A stretch of 64,000 nt of DNA from contig WMCF01000029.1 of the NCBI GenBank assembly GCA_009792885.1, positions 1,629,324 through 1,693,323 on the forward strand. Reading direction: 5' to 3'. Below the pieces are notes generated by a model. That model made no database searches. It saw only the letters and a list, made by a program, of their open reading frames with translations, and was not told where the DNA came from. The position numbers and the translations under genes are program-made. Position 1 is the first letter of the stretch, and each line of letters opens with the position of its first letter. Positions 1 to 12,900 of this stretch are shown piece by piece. The stretch is from Eremophila alpestris peregrina (Eukaryota > Chordata > Aves > Passeriformes > Alaudidae).

Positions 1-857
1 GCAAAAATTTGGCATTTTGTTTTATTTATATCAGTTTCCATATGGTGTCTGTATTTAGTAATGTTCTTCCTTTAACTGGGATTCCCTCAGGATCAAAATA
101 ATTGTGGCAGAGAAACAGGATCAGAATCAGGACTTGCAGGAACCATCCAGAAATCATTCCTAACATCAACTGTTACTCAGATGTGATCATGTATTTATTT
201 TCCAACAGTTCTAAAAACCTGCATTTAGAAAGCTAATGTTTTATTTACAAGTTTTTAAATGCTAGAATTGGGGGGCATAATTTCAAAAGCAACTGGAGAT
301 TCCAACTGGAAAATACTGATTTTTTTTGAAACCTCTAAGACTTAGTCCTCAGAGGTTTTTAAATGCTCAGATTGTATTTTGACTAAAAAACATCCCCCTG
401 AATCAGAAGTTAGACACCTATCCACCATTACATAGATGGGCTTAAGAATTTTCCTCTTGAATTTAACAACTGCCTCAGGTGCTTGAGTACCTGAGAAGTA
501 TGAGCTACCTCCAGAAATTAGATAAGCATGGCTGTATCTTACCCATCCATCAAACAATTAATCTTTCTGGACCAACGGGGGGCATCCAATTAATTTTCTA
601 TTCCTTTTGTCTAAGGACTGGAATCTATTTCTGTCTTGTTACTTTGTTTTAATCATTTTTATAGCAAATTTTTGAGCTTCATTCCCTTTTATCCTTCTAT
701 TTATTTTAAATAACTTATTTTGCTCCATGATCCAGGCTGAAATCTGTGTGAGGCAAATTAGAAGAAGTTTGTTTTTTAAGACTATGTCACTTTGTAAATT
801 TCTTGCGTAGCAATGGGTTTTGTTTGTTTTGTTTTTGTTTGTTTTGTTTTGTTTTAG
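1..857 (+). other. IL16: IL16 intron (upstream part)
   Basis: Sequence before the first visible IL16 exon. It is AT-rich with no coding exon found; the N-terminal exons of IL16 should lie further left. Confidence 0.6.
817..857 (+). repeat. TTTG/TTTTG simple repeat
   Basis: An irregular (TTTG)n/(TTTTG)n tract that also serves as the polypyrimidine-like tract of the IL16 window exon 1 acceptor. Confidence 0.9.
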
Positions 858-951
858 GACACACCAGCACGTAAGGAAAGGCCTTTGGAAATACAGAATG
901 GTTTTGTGCACGGTAAGGCTGCATGTCAGTGGACTCGCAGTAACTCCACCA
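858..951 (+). CDS. IL16: IL16 window exon 1
   Basis: The acceptor is TTTTAG after a T/G-rich tract and the donor is A|GTAAGT at 952. It encodes 31 codons plus one base, ending KAACQWTRSNSTS; the RSNSTS block matches mammalian IL16. A second donor (GTAAGG at 913) lies inside the exon in the same phase, so exon 858-912 is a possible shorter form. Confidence 0.85.
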
Positions 952-3900
952 GTAAGTTGAAGAGCAATAATCTGTTTTCTTGTAATACTCGGGGAGTGCA
1001 GATCACAGGCCCCCACTGTGTGATGGTACTATGGTGCTAAAAGAAATGCCCAAATTTATGCTGGGATGCTTAGCTAAGAAATGCTGATGCATAAAATCAT
1101 CAGCTTCTGTATTCACAACATCCTGTGGCCAGGTTTGGTGTGCATAAGGCTTACATTTTACGGTTTGGTGTGGGTTTTCTTTTTTTTTGTTTTGTTTTTG
1201 GGTTTGTTTTTTTTGTTTTAATATGGTATATTCTAAATAGGCCAACTTTTTTTTTTTTTTTTTTGGTAGGGAATGCTTGTTTTTTACTATATTTAAAATT
1301 AATGGTTATCCCCAAAGTGACAACTGAAAATATCGATCCCTTCACAAAGAAATTTACAAAGAGGAAAACGTTTCTACGTAACATTTCCCTGTCATACCTG
1401 TGCGAAGGTGTCCAGCCGCTGTGCAGTGACTCGGTTCTCTGTCCCTGCCCCGCAGGTGTGAGCCCGCTCTGGGCCGGGCCGGGCCCCGCGGCCCGCGGAG
1501 CTGCGCCCCTCAGGGAGCGGCCTCCCCACGCCCTGCACGGCGGCCGCAAATCGCTCTCGCAGCAGCTGGACGGCCCTGCAGGGAGAGCCCCGGTGAGTGC
1601 TGCTGAGAAACGCACAGAGCTGTGCCCAGCAGGGCTCTCTGCATCAGTGACAGCCGCTTTCCTGCCAGCAGCCATCTGCCCTCAGGCCCTGCCTCTCTGC
1701 CTCCTCTGCTTTCTGCACCCCGGCATCTCCCCTGGGAGGGGGTGGGAAAGGCTCCGTGTCCGCAAACCCCCATTCCTCCAGGTTCTTCCTCCCATTGCTG
1801 AGCAGGTTCTGTGGTGTTTCTTAATTCCCAAGGGAATTTACACCACCCCACTCTGAGCCCCAGTGCCACCAGTCTCCCGAGTCACCTGCACTGGCCCACC
1901 CATGGCCACAAGTGGGTACGGACTCACCACAGCCCCACTGAACAGGACAGATTTAAACACCCTGCTAAAGAACGCTGGAGACTGGCTCCTGTGCTCTCCA
2001 GATGGAAGCCAAATGACCCACCTGAGGCTGGGAGAGGGTTGGGGTACTTATGGCCAAAGATCCCCAGGCTCAGACCTGAAGAGGCAAAGCTCCTCACACT
2101 CAGCTCCCAGCTCCCTCCCTGCTGATCCCTGCCTTTTCCTGCCCCATCGCCCTGAGGGACCCAAGGCTTTAACAGCAATAAGGAGGCTGCAAACCAGAGC
2201 ACAAACCCCAACCAAACCACACCTGAGTGCACAGACGGATGCTCAGGGATTCACTGGGTTTCCTTCTCATCAAAGATCCTGTGTGGCACATGCTTCCCGT
2301 TTGAAGAGGCTCCTTGGCAGCATCCTGGCTTTGGGTATTGCTACCCACCACAAACAGAAATGAAAAATACACCTCCTTACAGAGAAGCAAAAGAAATTTG
2401 AAAATTTCCCGTTTCAGATTCAGAAGACCCATACCAGAATAAACAGTCACCCTGGCCTGACAGATGAATGCATTTTGGAGAGTGTGTTTTCGGTGTTGCA
2501 CACCTGTTTACCTCTTAATCTCGTTCCCAATCCCATGTTGAATAGATAATCCTGTTTTCATGTCAAAATTGAGACTGTTGCATGTGGAAAGCCAAAATTT
2601 TGGCTGATTTTCCATTCTTCAATATCTGTTAGCTTCACTTTGCTGCATAAAAAAGAAAGAAGTGTTGAACTCTTGTGTAATGAGTGCCATTAACTCTGAC
2701 CCTGCTGAACTTCATGCACAGTTAGCTTTGGGTAATGACTTCTGTCAGTGCTTGTAATACCCAATTGCATGTTGAAATAGGAGGTTTTCATTAAACATTT
2801 CACTAAATATTTCACTAGAAGTTCATTAAAATGGGGCAAATCTCATAGGTTGAATTTAGGAAATCCAGCACAAATTCATATTTTGGAGGAAATGCTGGAA
2901 ACAGTTTTGGTATGTGCCAGGATAAAGTTTTTAGTCACAAGATGAAGGAAAGATTTGGAATGTCTTGATTTAGTTCAGTTCTTGAAGGCAAAAATGATAA
3001 TACTTGTTTACGTCCCCTAATGACCACATATGGGGTTTTGGCATGAGGACTCAAGCCAGAGAACAAATAATTCTTTCTACACCATTGCACCACTTCAAGG
3101 ACCAACATCCTAATTTTTCTCCAATTTAGTCCCCACGGGACAAATTCAGTGAGCAGCAATTTTCTGAATAATAAATGGCTTATGAACATCTGAAAGATTT
3201 TTTTTTTAAAAAAGAATTTTTGCTACCATCAGTTATAAGGAAGAAAATTTCAAACAAACAAGTTACTGCAATATATGTTTAAGAAATTTCTGCTTATGCA
3301 TAAAATAAAACTGTGTTTTTTGTTGGTTTTTTTAATGTTCACAGGCAATTTCAAGGCCATCTAGATCCCTAAGTACAGCACAACTAGTGCACACACCCTG
3401 TGGCTCACAGGCTTCAGTGATTTCAAACATTGTACTGATGAAAGGACAAGGGAAGGTAAGACTGGCTCTGTTGATTTACTGTGAGTTTTACTTCATCTCA
3501 CAAATGTGATCTGCAAAGTGCAGAGAAGTGACTGCAGGTATTAACATTGTAACTTTTGGGCTGCCAATTCATGTCCAAACAAAAATAAAAAAATAATGTA
3601 GACACCTTTGTATATGCATATAATAATTAATTGATTGGAACAAACAAAAAGCAAAACATGAGAGGGTTCTGCTGAAATTCTCATTTACTATAAGAATGTC
3701 ACTGACTGTTTTTTCATGTATTATATTGCTCCACTGACAATACTGCCCATATAGGCAATGCAAAAGAAATTGCAAATGAACTATTATGAGAACTGAACAT
3801 GGGTTCTCTCACACTTTTTCTTTCACAAATTAGGGTTTGGGCTTCAGTATTGTTGGTGGTAAAGACAGCATTTATGGACCAATAGGCATCTATGTCAAAA

Positions 3901-6900
3901 CCATCTTCCCTGGTGGAGCTGCTGCTGCTGATGGAAGGCTACAAGAAGGTGGGAAACACCTCTTCTCTCCCTTTTTCCACTTCCCAAAAAATGACACTGA
4001 AAAACAGACTGAAGCTGAAATGAGCCATAAGTGTCTTTTACACCTGCATCCATTTTTGCATTTGCAAGAGTCCCTTTGTGTGCATGTATGATATAATGTA
4101 ACTTATTGCACAATACAGTAATAGTAATATAATTTTTTCTCTTTCAAAACAGGTGATGAAATCCTGGAACTGAATGGAGAATCCATGCATGGATTAACAC
4201 ATTATGATGCTTTACAGAAATTCAAGGTTATGTATTCTCCCTCCAGAACAACCTCTGTGTTTAGACACAATGTGCATGTGAGCTCAACCCATTCACTCAT
4301 TGTCTGTTCTTTCTAGCAGGCCAAGAAGGGCCTTCTGACTCTCACAGTCAGGACAAGCTTCAGCACACCTCATTCTGCTTCCAGCTGTCAGTCACCCCTC
4401 TTGTGTCAGTCACTGAGCTCCAGCACATGCATAACCAAGGAAAACAGCTCTTTCAGTTCAGAAAATGCAGCCTTCTCATTAAATTCTACAAAGCCCAATG
4501 ACAGGGTCATAATGGAAGTTACCCTACACAAAGGTGAGTGTTGACATTTAACTGAGCACTGCCAACAAAGCACTGACTGACAAATCTCTGTTCATTTGCC
4601 CTCTGAATGTCTTTCCTCACTAACCTGACTCTTTTCCTGAACTGTTTTTTTAATACACTAAATTAGATCTTGGTGCCTGTCAGTGCTAACAAGTATCTAT
4701 CAACAGCAGGATTTTGAAGACCATCTGTCCTCAAGAGCCAATCACTGAGGTTTTTTTCTCTCAAGCATTAGAGTCACATTCATGTCCTTCACATGAAAAA
4801 GTAAAGCTTTTGTTAACAAATGCCTCTCATTAAGCAGACTGTGCAACTCATACCTGTAATTATACAAGCAGTTAATTTCACTCTTGAAAAGGCTTAAAAC
4901 CAAATAAAATAAGTATTTAGATCTTCTTGTAGTTCTCCCACCTCCTCTCCAACTGTCATCACCTCCTATTTATAAAGAACCAATGGCACAATGAAATAAA
5001 CTTTTAAATATGGGAACATCAGAGCAACAAACAAAGCAAAACCTCTGTGAGGTACCAGTGACTTACCAGACACAGTGTGGGATCTGACATCAGTGACTGT
5101 CCAGGGCAAAGAGGGTGAACTCACAGAAGTCTTAAGCTGTATGATATAAAATACAGGGAGAACTGAAATTATATAGTTAACAGTAGCCATATATCCTTAA
5201 TTTTAGCTTGTTTTTCCTCTTAATTTTAGCTTGTTTTTCCTCTTAATTTTAGCTCCTTATTTTTTTCTAATCTCCTTGTAAAGTCATTTGAATTCTTCTG
5301 TCATGACAGATATTTTTCAAAATAAACCTGCATTCCATTGTACCTGTTACACTTTAATCATGAGGGAGACAAAAGCCCCCATAACAACCCCACAGTAAAA
5401 CAATAGAAAGGTATAAAAAAATGCAGTGGAAGCAGGAATAAATACTGAATGTGCAACATTCATGAACATGAGACTTGGGTTCTGGTTTGTGCAGAAATAA
5501 GAATTAAATTTAATTAATTTTTAAAAGGTCCTTCAATGGTTTGCTTTGACTGTTTATTATGTCTTTTTTTTTAAATTTATTTTATTATTACTGATTTTTC
5601 AGAGCCAGGAGTTGGCCTTGGAATTGGGTTATGCAGCATCCCTCACTTCCAGTGTATTTCAGGGATCTTTATTCACACCCTCTCACCAGGCTCAGTGGCA
5701 CATATGGATGGGAGACTCAGGTAGGATGAGAATGGCTGGCTGTCTTATGCCACAAGTTTCTCACTGATCTTTTTTATGGGTTTATTTTTGACCTATTTGG
5801 GCAGGAAGGAATATTGATTTCTGGGAATTCGGGGTTTAAAGCACATGTGCTGTTCTCATGGTTGGAGCATGTGTCTTCAGGATATGTGGGATTTCCAGAA
5901 ATACAGCAACCCAGTGAAATCACTGCCTCTTGCCCAAGCTGGGCTAACTTTAAAGGTCCTAGACAAGCTTGTAGCATTGCTACTACAGGGGATTTCCAAA
6001 TGAGAAAGTACTTGAAAAATCCTAAACATATGGCATAACTTGGCTTGTTTGAGCATTCCATTTTTTCCTGATAGAAATTCTCAAACTCCATCACTTCTTG
6101 CTCAATAGAAAAACAGATATGCTGAAATGAGCTTTAGTGAAAGTGTAGAAATTCACTTTTAGAGATTTTTGACCAACTAGTGGTGTTGAACATATTGAGA
6201 ATTGAACAGAACACAGCTGTTCCAGTGGAGTATTTTTGATTTAAGTTTAGGTGTTCTGTAATCCTCCTCTCTAATACTTTAGCTGAAACAATTATAGTCT
6301 TAAATTGTTTGAATATTTGCATGATACAAATCAGTGCCTTCAGTCTCTTAATGTGAGTGAGAACTAAAGCAGAGCAAGGCAATCTCAGTTTCCATATCAG
6401 CCAAATCTGGACTTCATCTAGAAAGATCCAGTTTAGCAGATTTTGATAATTTGTCATTAGAATTTTTCTTTTAACAAGTTATTCACTTATGTAGCAGAAA
6501 CATAACATCTTTTCTGACTTTAAGTAGCACTAACATAATATAAAGACGTGAAAAGTGAAGTGTTAACTGGAAAGGAAGGAAGGAAGGTGTAGGTGGAAGC
6601 AGCAGCTGAGCTGCAGGCAGCAGAAAGAATAGCAAGTGTGCACAGCTGAACATGCAGAAAGCTCAGTTTGCATGCAACATGGCACATCAAAACCCCTTGA
6701 CATCCAACTCATCCCCACTCAATTTTCTCTAACAGGACAGAAAGACAGATTTAATCTATAAGCATATTAGAGGTCAATCTTATGAATTTGCTTCTTGTAT
6801 GTTTTCACAGGGGTGAAAAAGGTCAGGAGAAAATCTCTTTTGTTTACATTTTCTCTCTTTTTTGTTTTTTTTTAATATCTGTCTAGGTGTGGAGATGAAA

Positions 6901-9900
6901 TTCTTGAAATTAATGAAACTTCAGTACAAAATACAACCCTTAATGAAGTTTATGCTGTGCTAAGCCATTGTGATCCTGGTGCAGTACAAATCATTATCAG
7001 CAGACACCCTGAACCACAGGTAGCACAGTCTGTATTCTTTCTGACTTTCAGTGCAGCACATATTGAGAACTAAGGGGGAGCAAGGGCTGATACAAAGATG
7101 CTGATCTCTTTAAGATCATCACTGCACACAAAAATATCTGAGATATGCACTCTCTTAGGTAGAATAATTTAAGATTTGAAGATCACTGGTGACAGTCTTA
7201 CATAAGGTTCTACACAGTGAATAAGGAAACTACAGAAATAACATTTAAGGAATAACCCAAAACATAGTTCTTATACAAGAAAGAATTGACAACAATAAGT
7301 AATTTGAAAGAGGAAACATACTTCCCCAAAAAGAAATAAACGTTTATACATTTGTCTTTCAGTAATTAAAATTTAATTCTTACCTTTGCAATATTTATAA
7401 TTAAATTAATATTGAAATACAGTGTTTTATTCTTGCAAGATTTTTCTGCAAAATGCTTCCTAACACCAAATACTGTATAAATTATTATCAAGTTTAAATT
7501 GCTATGTGAACTATGCTGTATTGAGTTACCTTATACTGGTAAATCCAGGACTCCACTTCTAGTGAAATCTGCAAAAGAATATTTATTTTTGAAAGGTCCC
7601 ATTAGCCACTAAAATCAGCACAGATATACTTCATATATACTGGGATATACACAAATATAATGTTGTGCAATTAACTCACCTCATGAGAGTAAAATGGCAT
7701 ATTTCTTAGGTGTCTGAGCAACAGCTCAAAGAAGCTGTTGCACAAGCTGTGGAAAGCAACAAATTTGGAAAGGAGAGACACCAATGGAGTACTGAAGGTA
7801 AGGGAATAAATGCATTCACTGAGACATGGTAATTTTGACTTAGAAGATGTCAAGGATGAGTACATGCTGTGTTAGAATTCTTGAAAACAGTCAAGTAACC
7901 CAGAGCAGAAAGAAAGAGGAGGAAACCTCACAGGACAACCCTCCTAACATGTCTCCAATTTATGTTACCAGAGTGATGAGAACAGACCAAGTCTGTCTGA
8001 TTAACAACAAATTTTTTTTGTGCAAACTTCCTCTCACAGTTACTCTGCTTAGAGCTTTTCAAACAACTGTCTGTAGGTGACAGGACTGTGACAACAAGGA
8101 ACTGCACAATGAAGGTGATGTCCTAGGGGTAAACCTTGTTAATCCCTTATTTGTAAGGAAAGGATATGCAGTCATGGCTGGAGCTATTTGCCCAGCTCAG
8201 GTATGGCTCCTCTCCCAGTAACGTATTGAATGATATTCCTTTGAGTGTCTTCTAAAGGACCAGTAGGTAACAACTATCATCAGTAAAGCTGTAGAGCTGA
8301 CATACCTATACATAGGGAAAATGATATTTGGGTGTTCAGGAGCTTGGCTGTTAACTCTTGACCCTCCAAGCCGTCAATGCATAAATCACACCTCTGCCTC
8401 CACTGAGGATGATATTTAACTGCAGATATCATCAGCTGAACCTTAGAAGCGAGAGCTTTGCATGCACTGACATGTTGGCCGTGTTCCTGATGCAGGTGTG
8501 AGGAGGCTGGAAGTGAGCTGGCACGGGAGGCACCCGTGTGAGAGGCACATGGACAGGAGTGTGGGGTACTGCTGCCGCCGGGCGCAGCGCCTCATGACCC
8601 GCTCCAGCAGCGACAGCAGCTACAACCCCCGGGCCTCCTGTGCCACTGCTGCTGTGCACCAGCTCACAGACTTGAAAGCAAGAGTGCACAGTGTGGATGT
8701 ACCAATCACCCAGCAACCTGGGCTGCTGTGCTCGTTCTCTGCCAATAATTCAGAGAGAAATTCCCCTCCGACCTGTAGTGAAGGCGGCCGAGCCTTGCAA
8801 ACCGCCAAGAAGTCATCAGAGATCCTCGTTAGAAAACCTAAATCATCAAAGCCCAAACCTCCACCAAGGAAATACTTCAAGCAGGACTGCACATGTGATG
8901 AGCAGGGTAATGCAGACAGAAAAGAAAAGCTTGTATCAGAAGTGGCTGCACCACCTTCTGCAAGTGTTCAGGTAAAGCAAAATTTACAACATTTTTGTTG
9001 TGTCTGCTTATTTGTGAGGCAGGGGAAGGAGGAAGGCAAAGTGGCTTTGCATGGCAGCAAGAAGAAGGGTAGGAAAGAAAAAGAAAAAAAAGAAAATGTA
9101 TGTACACGTGAGAATTGGGGGAAGAAGATGAGGCTCTGTTTTGAAAATAAGGTGTGTACTTAGTGAAACCAGTTTAGTATAAAATGCTATGTTCAAAGTA
9201 AGGTCAAAAGGCAGAAAATTGTCTGAAGAAAATCTTCCATACTAATGTATCTGAGTGAAAATCCCTGTGAGAGCAGCTGCAAGAATGCACCTGAGTCCCT
9301 GTCCCTCCTCATGAGCATGGTGGCATTGAGCATGCTCTGATTCCAGGGTTAAATCCTAGGCTGGGACTGGAGGGGTTTGCACAGCCTCTGATGCCAGCTT
9401 GGTGTGGCTGACCCCAACTACCTGTGCCACAGAGTCATACCAGTTCTGAAGTAGTCATGAAACAATAATTTCTTTGTTTCAGCAGTGGAGTTTTCTTGGA
9501 AGAAAGAAACAGGAAATCTTGGGCTCAGATACATTTCTTGAGACCAGGAGGTATTAAATAAACTCATTTAAATTGTGGTGCATGTACATATTTGTTGATG
9601 AGCTACACTATTTAAATACAGGCTACATATGTACTTTACTAAATTTCAGTTCCCTCTCTTATCTAAGACAACAGAGAGTGTTTCACTTTTGCATGAGTTG
9701 TGAGATCTGTATGTTGAAACAGAATTGTGGTTTGCTTAAAACTGAAACCTCTTTTCCCCAGGTTTAGTAATATACCAGTAGAAATGAACTGTTCTCAATG
9801 CAATGCAAAGAAAAAAAACCTCAAACCCACAAAATGCCCCCAAACAGTTCCCAAGCTGCAAAGATCAATACAAAATTATAGAGAGCAAACTGAAGTCTAC

Positions 9901-12900
9901 ATATAATGTTAATATCCAAGAAAATTTCAGTTAAGCACCTTAGGTAAGGTCACTTTTACCATCCCCTAAGTAGAAACCACTGCTAGAAAATCAACTTTCA
10001 GAGGAAAAATTAGGGAAAATAAGTACTTGTTGAACTTACCACTCCCTGCAACTTCTTATTCTTCATACTTAGTAATTCTAAATGACAGTGAGAGAAAACT
10101 AAATCTTAAGATCAAAAAAATTCATGAACAAATCAAGATCTGTTCAGGAAGATAACTTCCTCCATGAAGACAGTCTGTATATCTGTACACACCCAAGAGA
10201 GAAAGTTTCTTGTCAGAATGTATTTCAGATCATTAAGAGAAGGTTTTATTCGTGCTTCAAATTTTTTTTTAAACCTGTATTCCCCACAAATTTTGTATTA
10301 GTCAGTCTGGGGCCTGAATACCACACTTTTATATGTGGTTTCTGTTTTTTTCCAGTATCAGGTATTTTTTCAGACTTTTTTTCAGATTCATATACAGTGT
10401 GGTTTGCATAACTGCATTCTGACACATTTCTGTTTCCTGTTTGTTCAGCAGGAAGCTGGAGAACCAATGCTAGAGGGACATCAAACTGATGTAACCCACA
10501 GTATCTTCACCACTTCTCCTACAGCACATGCTAAGGAACACACAGCTGCTGCTCCAGGGGGCAGAGATCAAGAAAGAAAAGAAAAATTAGGTATGTTTAA
10601 ATTCCATGAAATTTTTTCCCCAGATAAATGTATAATATTTAGTTTGGATTCCAAAATGGCTATTGAGCTGACTTCACTTTCTCTTTAAATGTAGTCTCCA
10701 AACCATATCTGTACATTTTGGAGTAAACAGATTAAATGTCAAATTATTGATTAACAGCTGTAAAGAAAGGTAAAGTAGATCAAAATCAGCATAAGAAATA
10801 ATTTATTGCAATTTTAAAAAATTATTGATTAATCTTTGGCAAAAAGAGAAGCTAGATAAAAAGCAGCGTAAGAGATGATTTCTTGTAAAAATTGTTAATG
10901 GACAAGTACAATAATGCTGTATTCCTTCAGATAAAGCTGCTTAGTTATACTGAATATCTGATACTAAAACTTAGTTTTAGCATTTCTAAAGGAATTTTTA
11001 TGCACAGTTTCAGGGCTCTAGTGTTGCAATGGTACAAACCACTGATAAGTTACTTTTCTGCTGTGCTAGTTAGAATTAAGGAAGCTTAGTGTTAAGGGAA
11101 CACACAATCTCAAGGGGTCTCTTACAACATAAAGGCTTATGTAGTTCTGTAAGTTATAGCTCAGATCATTAAAGAAAAGTAAAAATTTGCCTTAAATAAA
11201 AGTTCACACTGAAGCAGAAAACAGCACCTGTGCAGCTGCACAAAAAGCAGTTTACTGCCATTCAGCTCCACCATGGCTTTTATTTAAATGCTCAATTGTT
11301 CTGTGAAGTAAAAAATATTCCCATATTAGAATCAAGTTTTTACTTATCAAAAAAATAACTGGAAAGCCTGAGGAAATTTAAAACAGCATAAATATTAAAG
11401 ATCTTCTTATGATAGTCTTTTTAGAGTAGGATATACTTATAAATACAAAAAATCTTAAAAAATGTTTTTGAAAATAATTTAATGTGACACCAGCTTTTTC
11501 TCTAGGCTGCAAACAACATTGCAATTTTAACTTTCTCTTTTAGCTGTTACAGGTTGTATCAAAATTTGAGCACCCCAAAATTTCAGTATTAGTAAACCCT
11601 TTAAAAAAGCAATCTCATATTTAAGTGTGCAAGAGCCTTGTTTTAATTTAATTTCAGTGTCTGGATTCAGAACTTAGATATCAAGAGTTATGAATTTTTA
11701 AAAAGTTTAAACTTTTTAGAAACTTAAAAAAAATCTATCAGAGGCTTGAATGAAATTCAGGCTTAATGAATTAATAATGATGCAGTGAGAAGGAATGGAG
11801 GAGTAGATGGATGGTTGTTTATAATCAATGTCTCTTTATTACAGGGACTCCACTTTCATCAGTACAAAGGCCTGTACTTAAAAGACAAGCACGGGTAGAT
11901 TATAGTCTTGATACAACAGAAGACCCCTGGGTTAAAATTTCTGACTGCATAAAAAGCTTATTTAGTCCTACCATGAGTGAAAACAATGTCCACTTAGATT
12001 TGCAACCTGGCATAGACAAAAAAAAAGAGACTCAAAATCGAAGCAGCTCAGAGACAGCTCTGAAGAAATCAGAATCAGAATTAGTCAGTTCCAAAGTGCA
12101 AAAATCAGATGAAAGTGACAGTGTGAAGAAGGGTCCTCCTGTTGCACCTAAGCCCACCTGGTTCCGCCAAAGTCTGAAAGGACTGAGGAAAGCAAATTCA
12201 GACCTAAAACCACAGGCAGATCAAAGTCCTCCCAGCCATGACAGTGTTTCCAGCAAAAAACTGCAATCCAGCTTGTCACGTGTGTCTCCTGGAGGATCAT
12301 CAATAAAACAAAGAATCAGCTCATTTGAGTCCTTGAGTGCACCACAGTCACCTGAAAAACCCCCCCGAAGGCTGAGCCTAAAGCCATCGGTGCAGAAAGA
12401 ACCTTGTCCCACTGCAGCAGGGGCAGAGGCAGCTCCAGCCTGTTCCAAACAACCCTTCCTCCAACAGCCTGACAACAGCCACCAGCAGCCACCTGTGGCC
12501 ACAAAGAGCCTGGAGAGACCTTCCTCGGGCAGGGAGGGTGCTGCAACCAGCTCAGAGAAAAGCAGCAATGCCAGCACTGAAAATCCATCAAGTCTCTTAC
12601 CTCCAGGAGCCATGGCAAACTCCCATCTCGTGTCAGTAGCAAAAGCACACAGCCTGAGGTCACGGAGCTTCCCTCTCACTGCTGCCCAGGCTTGCGAGAT
12701 AAGGAAGCCATATGATGAGAAGTGCAGCAAAATCTATTCCATCAGCAGCCAGGTGTCATCTGCTTTAATGAAATCATTGCTCTGCCTTCCTCAGTCCCCA
12801 GCCTCTTCTGGAAACAGTGCATGGGAAACTCTGGACACTGTGTCTCAGTCCTCCATGGAGGAGGATGGGGCTTCCATCTTGCCAGCGAGTGAGAATCATC

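Noticed and set aside
913..918. GTAAGG at 913 as the main donor of IL16 window exon 1
   Set aside because: Using it would remove the RSNSTS block shared with mammals; the GTAAGT at 952 is preferred, with the first kept as an alternative.
1863..2363. 166-codon open frame in the IL16 intron after window exon 2
   Set aside because: No family resemblance; splicing 1592 to 3345 keeps the known IL16 sequence without it.
12221..12730. 169-codon minus-strand open frame opposite IL16 exon 12
   Set aside because: It lies wholly antisense to a well-supported, conserved IL16 coding exon and has no recognisable domain; a shadow frame.
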